A stretch of DNA of 64,000 nt from an uncultured Senegalimassilia sp. (GTDB taxonomy: Bacteria > Actinomycetota > Coriobacteriia > Coriobacteriales > Eggerthellaceae): NCBI RefSeq assembly GCF_934636665.1, contig NZ_CAKUAT010000013.1, forward strand, positions 1-64,000, in the 5' to 3' direction. The translations under genes were made by a program, and so were the position numbers. How positions within the stretch are numbered: position 1 is the first letter of the stretch; each line of letters opens with the position of its first letter. The notes under the pieces are model-generated. The model made no database searches, was not told where the DNA came from, and saw only the letters and a program-made list of their open reading frames with translations. This document shows, one piece after another, positions 60,256 to 64,000 of this stretch.

Positions 60256-61257
60256 TTACGCCAGGATGCCCACGATTTGCAGCGCGAAGACGCCGAGCAC
60301 CAACGCGCCCACCACGATGCGGTACCAGCCGAACGCCGTGAAGTCGTTCTTCTTAATGTACCCCATCAGGAACTTGATGGACACCACGGACATGACGAAC
60401 GCCGAAACCACGCCCACCGCAAGCACCACCGCCTCGGTGGTCGTCATGGCAAGGCCCGCGGCCGCGAACTTGATGCATTTCACCAGGCCCCAGCCAAACA
60501 TGATGGGGATGGCCAGGAAGAACGTGAACTCCGCCGCGGCGGTCCTGCTGCAGCCGCACAACATGCCGCCGATGATGGTGGCGCCGGAGCGGGAGGTGCC
60601 GGGGATGATGGCGAGCACCTGGAAGCAGCCGATCTTCAGGGCCGTCTTCCAATCGATGCCGTCGACATCGGTGATGCGGAAAATGCTGCGCTCGGCGGCC
60701 TCGTCAACATTGGCGGCGCAGGCATGCGCGGGCGCGGAGTGCGCCGGAGCCTGCACGCGCGCATGACGGCCGCGCGGGGCCGAAGGCTGCTCTGCGCGGG
60801 TGCGCGCCTGGTTTCGCACGGCGGCGCGAGCGCGGCGCAGACGACGGCAGTTGCGGCGTTCCATGACGATGAACACCACGCCGTACAGGATGAGGATGGC
60901 GGCAACGGTGACCTTGTTGTAGAAATGAGCGTTCACCCAATCGTCGAGCAGAATGCCCACAATGGCCGCCGGGATGCATCCGATGGCCACCATCCCCCAC
61001 AGCCGCCAGGTCGCGCGCTTCTCATCGGCGCTTTTGCGCGGGCTCAAGGGGTTGAGCTTATGGAAGTACAGCGTGAGCACGGCCAGGATGGCGCCGATTT
61101 GGATGACCACCAAAAACAGCGCAAGGAACTCCGCGGACACCTGGAGCTGTACGAAATCATCGACGAGGATCATGTGGCCCGTCGACGAGATAGGCAGCCA
61201 TTCGGTGACGCCCTCGACGATGCCGATCAATAGGGATTTCAACGCTTCGATGATCAT
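60256..61257 (-). CDS. uppP: Undecaprenyl-diphosphatase with cytoplasmic loop insertion
   Basis: UppP (BacA) dephosphorylates undecaprenyl pyrophosphate, recycling the lipid II carrier. The 333-residue membrane protein has GIVEGVTEWLPISSTGHMILVDDF (about 11-34) with the catalytic Glu-rich motif and PGTSRSGATIIGGMLCG in the second half. Between these, about residues 134-189, is an Arg/Ala-rich soluble insertion (RRLRRARAAVRNQARTRAEQ...) not found in E. coli UppP (273 residues). The start follows AAAGGCGG. Confidence 0.94.
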   Translation of the reverse strand: MIIEALKSLLIGIVEGVTEWLPISSTGHMILVDDFVQLQVSAEFLALFLVVIQIGAILAVLTLYFHKLNPLSPRKSADEKRATWRLWGMVAIGCIPAAIVGILLDDWVNAHFYNKVTVAAILILYGVVFIVMERRNCRRLRRARAAVRNQARTRAEQPSAPRGRHARVQAPAHSAPAHACAANVDEAAERSIFRITDVDGIDWKTALKIGCFQVLAIIPGTSRSGATIIGGMLCGCSRTAAAEFTFFLAIPIMFGWGLVKCIKFAAAGLAMTTTEAVVLAVGVVSAFVMSVVSIKFLMGYIKKNDFTAFGWYRIVVGALVLGVFALQIVGILA

Positions 61258-61602
61258 GTTCCGCCTTTCGGTGAGCCGCACGCGTGCGAACGCGGGCCCG
61301 GTAAGCCTGCAATGCCGCACGGCTTCGAAATTGTAGAAGGCGGCGAAGCGCAACGCGCGCCACGAACTTCGCTCGACCCGATAAACCAGAGCGGGCGCAC
61401 GTTTTCTTTACCTACATTTGATATTGGAAGGCACAAAACGCGGGCCGTAACGTGAACCTTGCGTAGCGTTGTGTTGAAGATGCACAGCCGACAGGTATGG
61501 ATTAGCGCAGCTTAATGTACAATCGCCGTTACGAATACGCAGAGAAGAGTGCAGCCGCAAGCGCGGCCGGGCAGCGTGATACAACCGAAGAAGGAGCCTC
61601 TA
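61258..61602. other. Intergenic region between divergent uppP and guaA
   Basis: No gene seen and no purine riboswitch signature. A plus-strand TACAAT at 61518-61523 is a likely guaA -10, about 80 bp before the start codon. Confidence 0.45.
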
Positions 61603-63198
61603 GTGAGCACCGCATCGTCCAGTTCCACCAACCAGAAAGTCGTCGTGTTCGACTTCGGCGCGCAGTACGGGCAGCTGATCGCCCGCCGCGTGCGCGATTT
61701 GAACGTGTACTCGGAAATCGTCCCGTGCGACATCACCGCAGACGAGGTGCGCGAGATGGCGCCCGCCGCCATCATCCTGTCCGGCGGCCCGGCTTCCGTC
61801 AACGCCGAGGACGCGCCGCGCGTCGACCCCGCCATCTACGAGCTGGGCGTGCCGATCCTGGGCTTCTGCTACGGCCATCAGGTCACCTCCGTCACCTTGG
61901 GCGGCAGCGTGTACCACCCCGAAGTGGGCGAATACGGCCCCGCCACGCTGCACGTCTCCGGCGGCCAGCTGTTCGCGGGCACGCCCGCCGATCAGACCGT
62001 GTGGATGAGCCACTTCGACGCCGTGAAAGACGTTCCCGCGGGCTTTACCGTGGTCGCCTCCACCGACGTGTGCCCCGTCGCCGCCATGGAGTGCCCGGAG
62101 CGCAAGATCTACACCACGCAGTTCCACCCCGAGGTCAAGCACACCGAGTTCGGCAACCAGATGCTCAAGAACTTCCTGTTCGACATCTGCGGGCTTGAGC
62201 CGAACTGGACCATGGACAACCTGGTGGACACCCTGACCGCCGACTTCCGCGAGAAGGTCGGCTCCGACCGCGTCATCCTGGCCCTGTCGGGCGGCGTCGA
62301 CTCCTCCGTGGTGGCAGCGCTGGGCGCTCGCGCCGTCGGCAAGCAGATGACCTGCGTGTTCGTCAATCACGGCCTGCTGCGCAAGGGCGAGCCCGAGCAG
62401 GTCGAGGAAGTGTTCACCAAGCAGTTCGACGTCGACTTCATCCACGTTCACGCCGAGGAGCGCTACGCCAAGCTGCTCGACGGCGTCACCGACCCCGAGC
62501 AGAAGCGCCGCATCATCGGCACGCAGTTCTGGGAGGAGTTCTTCACTGTGGCCCAGCAGCTCGACGGCGTGAAGTACCTGGCCCAGGGCACCATCTACCC
62601 CGACATCATCGAGTCCGGCGCGCGCAAGACGGGCGGCAAGGCGGCAACCATCAAAAGCCACCACAACCTCATCCCGTTCCCCGAGGGCGTGCACTTCGAC
62701 CTGATCGAGCCGCTCGACCACTTCTTCAAGGACGAGGTCCGCGCGCTCGGCACGGCGCTGGGACTGCCCGACCACATCGTGCATCGCCAGCCCTTCCCCG
62801 GCCCGGGTCTTGCCATCCGCATCATCGGCGCGGTTTCCGCCGAGAAGCTTGAGATCCTGAAGAACGCCGACGCCATCGTGCGCGAGGAGCTTGACGCGTA
62901 CAACCAGCGCCTGTTCGAGGAGACCGGCGAGCGCAACAGCGAGCACAGCTGCTGGCAGTACTTCGCCGTGCTGCCCGACATCAAGTCGGTGGGCGTCATG
63001 GGCGACGAGCGCACCTACCAGCGCCCCATCATCCTGCGCGCCGTGGAAAGCTCCGACGCCATGACCGCCGACTGGGCGAAGCTGCCCTACGAGCTGCTGG
63101 CGAAGATCTCCAGCCGCATCGTGGCTGAGGTACCGGGTGCAAACCGCGTGTGCTACGACATCACCCCCAAGCCCCCCGCGACGATCGAGTGGGAGTAG
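61603..63198 (+). CDS. guaA: GMP synthase (glutamine-hydrolysing)
   Basis: GuaA aminates XMP to GMP. The 531-residue enzyme has a class I glutamine amidotransferase domain (VVVFDFGAQYGQLIARRVRD, nucleophile Cys in ILGFCYGHQ, where GMQ is usual, and TTQFHPEV), an ATP-pyrophosphatase domain (LALSGGVDSSVVAA near residue 225) and the C-terminal dimerisation domain (HRQPFPGPGLAIRIIG, ITPKPPATIEWE). A GTG start at 61603 after AAGGAG is chosen over an in-frame ATG at 61549 that has no site. Confidence 0.96.
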   Translation: MSTASSSSTNQKVVVFDFGAQYGQLIARRVRDLNVYSEIVPCDITADEVREMAPAAIILSGGPASVNAEDAPRVDPAIYELGVPILGFCYGHQVTSVTLGGSVYHPEVGEYGPATLHVSGGQLFAGTPADQTVWMSHFDAVKDVPAGFTVVASTDVCPVAAMECPERKIYTTQFHPEVKHTEFGNQMLKNFLFDICGLEPNWTMDNLVDTLTADFREKVGSDRVILALSGGVDSSVVAALGARAVGKQMTCVFVNHGLLRKGEPEQVEEVFTKQFDVDFIHVHAEERYAKLLDGVTDPEQKRRIIGTQFWEEFFTVAQQLDGVKYLAQGTIYPDIIESGARKTGGKAATIKSHHNLIPFPEGVHFDLIEPLDHFFKDEVRALGTALGLPDHIVHRQPFPGPGLAIRIIGAVSAEKLEILKNADAIVREELDAYNQRLFEETGERNSEHSCWQYFAVLPDIKSVGVMGDERTYQRPIILRAVESSDAMTADWAKLPYELLAKISSRIVAEVPGANRVCYDITPKPPATIEWE

Positions 63199-63522
63199 GA
63201 ACGCACATTATCGTGAGGTTGCTTCAATGTGAATCCTTGTGCGTTATGGAATGACTTGATGCGTTGATATACCTCCAAGCCAGCAGCACACAAGCTGTAG
63301 AAAAGGCCTTCGGATGCAGCTCCGAAGGTCTTTTCTTTCTCACATTGACCTGCGATTAAGCATCCTGTTCGTTCATTTAGCAGTTTCCTCATTCCCGGTG
63401 CTCACGATAACGTGCGGTCTAGCTGCGCTTTTGGATATTCTTTTCGAAAGCTGTACTCACAGTATCACTAGAACAGTCCCGAATATTGATATCTGTACTC
63501 ACAGTGTACTCACAGAAAACGC
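63199..63522. other. Convergent intergenic region between guaA and the methyltransferase
   Basis: No gene. It holds the guaA terminator, then AT-richer sequence with three copies of TGTACTCACAG (63452-63462, 63494-63504, 63505-63515). Confidence 0.5.
63301..63339 (+). terminator. Terminator of guaA
   Basis: GACCTTCGGA-type stem (GGCCTTCGGA/TCCGAAGGTC) followed by TTTTCTTTCT. Confidence 0.85.
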
Positions 63523-64000
63523 TCATGAATTAAGACGGTACAACAGGGTTTCTCTGTCTTCGCATGAAATGCTCAGAGCCTCTCTAACTGATTTGGCAAC
63601 TTCGTACGCGAGTCTAGGAGGGACGGCATTTCCAATTTGTTTGTAACGCGAGCTTTGGGATCCCTGCCAAGGCATATCAACAGGAAATGTCTGGATTGCA
63701 GCCGCTTCATCAACACTAATACGCCGAAGCCTCTCAGGCACAGATTTGGCAACAGGTCCACCTTGCATTAAATTCCGATGGTATGCGACCGCCCAAGATT
63801 CTTCCCCAGTTTCAAAAGACCTTTGGTCAACGATAGGAGTTCTGTTTCCGCCCATAGATGCTGGGAGCGTTGGTGCAGGGGCGTCCAAATCCATTGGGCG
63901 TCCCTGGCCATTGAACAGCATGCCTGCCCAGGGTGATTTTCTCATTACAGGGTTTTTCGCAGCTGTAACCTTCGCTGTGCAAACCTGGTCATTGCCGATT
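63523..64000 (-). CDS. DNA cytosine-5 methyltransferase, C-terminal part (runs off window)
   Basis: The frame is open to the window end; about 159 residues are visible. Recognisable Dcm-family C-terminal motifs: KNPVMRKSPWAGMLFNGQGRP, TLPASMGGNRTPIVDQ, RRISVDEAAAIQTFP and the motif X block YKQIGNAVPPRLAYEVAKSV. The catalytic PCQ and ENV motifs lie outside the window. An internal ATG at 63945 is not the start. Lower GC than its neighbours suggests transfer, likely as part of a restriction-modification locus continuing past 64000. Confidence 0.88.
   Translation of the reverse strand, partial: IGNDQVCTAKVTAAKNPVMRKSPWAGMLFNGQGRPMDLDAPAPTLPASMGGNRTPIVDQRSFETGEESWAVAYHRNLMQGGPVAKSVPERLRRISVDEAAAIQTFPVDMPWQGSQSSRYKQIGNAVPPRLAYEVAKSVREALSISCEDRETLLYRLNS

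Noticed and set aside
61258..61602. Purine riboswitch upstream of guaA
   Set aside because: No conserved three-way-junction core or paired loops could be found.

Overview
The window is a chromosomal segment of high-GC DNA that best fits an anaerobic actinobacterium of the class Coriobacteriia, probably Eggerthella-like. This placement is an inference from gene content: DivIVA, SepF and YggT downstream of ftsZ, a meso-diaminopimelate-type MurE, an oxygen-sensitive L-serine dehydratase, a flavin reductase-rubredoxin fusion, and no ftsA in the division cluster. No rRNA or other species marker is present, so genus is not claimed.

Layout: (1) 1-2300: two identical tandem tRNA-Glu(CUC) genes and an amidohydrolase. 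(2) 2600-6000: thiamine genes. thiC-thiD sits behind a TPP riboswitch whose -10 element overlaps the stop codon of the upstream thiamine pyrophosphokinase gene, and RNase P RNA (rnpB) is divergent from that kinase. (3) 6440-27170: an almost uninterrupted minus-strand division and cell wall cluster, mraZ-rsmH-ftsL-ftsI-murE-murF-mraY-murD-ftsW-murG-murC-murB-ftsQ-ftsZ-pgeF-yggS-sepF-yggT-divIVA. Its promoter carries MraZ-type TGGG repeats inside the -35/-10 spacer, and a second inverted array lies about 160-230 bp upstream. (4) 27686-36014: xerD, pyrG, a DUF1846 protein, murJ and nadK, with a roughly 1-kb gene-free stretch at 32331-33326. (5) 36300-43460: flavin reductase-rubredoxin, rpmE with a long charged tail, a divergent trigger factor, and an ABC exporter whose permease has a very long extracytoplasmic coiled coil. 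(6) 43576-48584: str/S10 genes rpsL-rpsG-fusA-rpsJ-rplC-rplD-rplW, ending at a strong terminator directly after rplW, with neither tuf nor the usual rplB continuation. (7) 48954-63200: M20 peptidase, small PQ-loop-like membrane protein, LysR regulator, family II pyrophosphatase, L-serine dehydratase, PcrA/UvrD helicase, chorismate mutase plus DAHP synthase, AEC transporter, UppP and GuaA. (8) 63523-64000: the C-terminal half of a DNA cytosine-5 methyltransferase that runs off the window in AT-richer DNA, the only obvious accessory element.

Most of the window is conserved core biology: lipid II synthesis (MurB-G, MraY), its recycling and flipping (UppP, MurJ), septum assembly and DNA replication support. 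I did not find a convincing new multi-gene system. The most interesting signals are the double, mirrored MraZ operator array, the shortened S10 operon, the trigger factor without its ribosome-binding signature, and taxon-specific low-complexity insertions in PcrA, UppP, SepF and L31.
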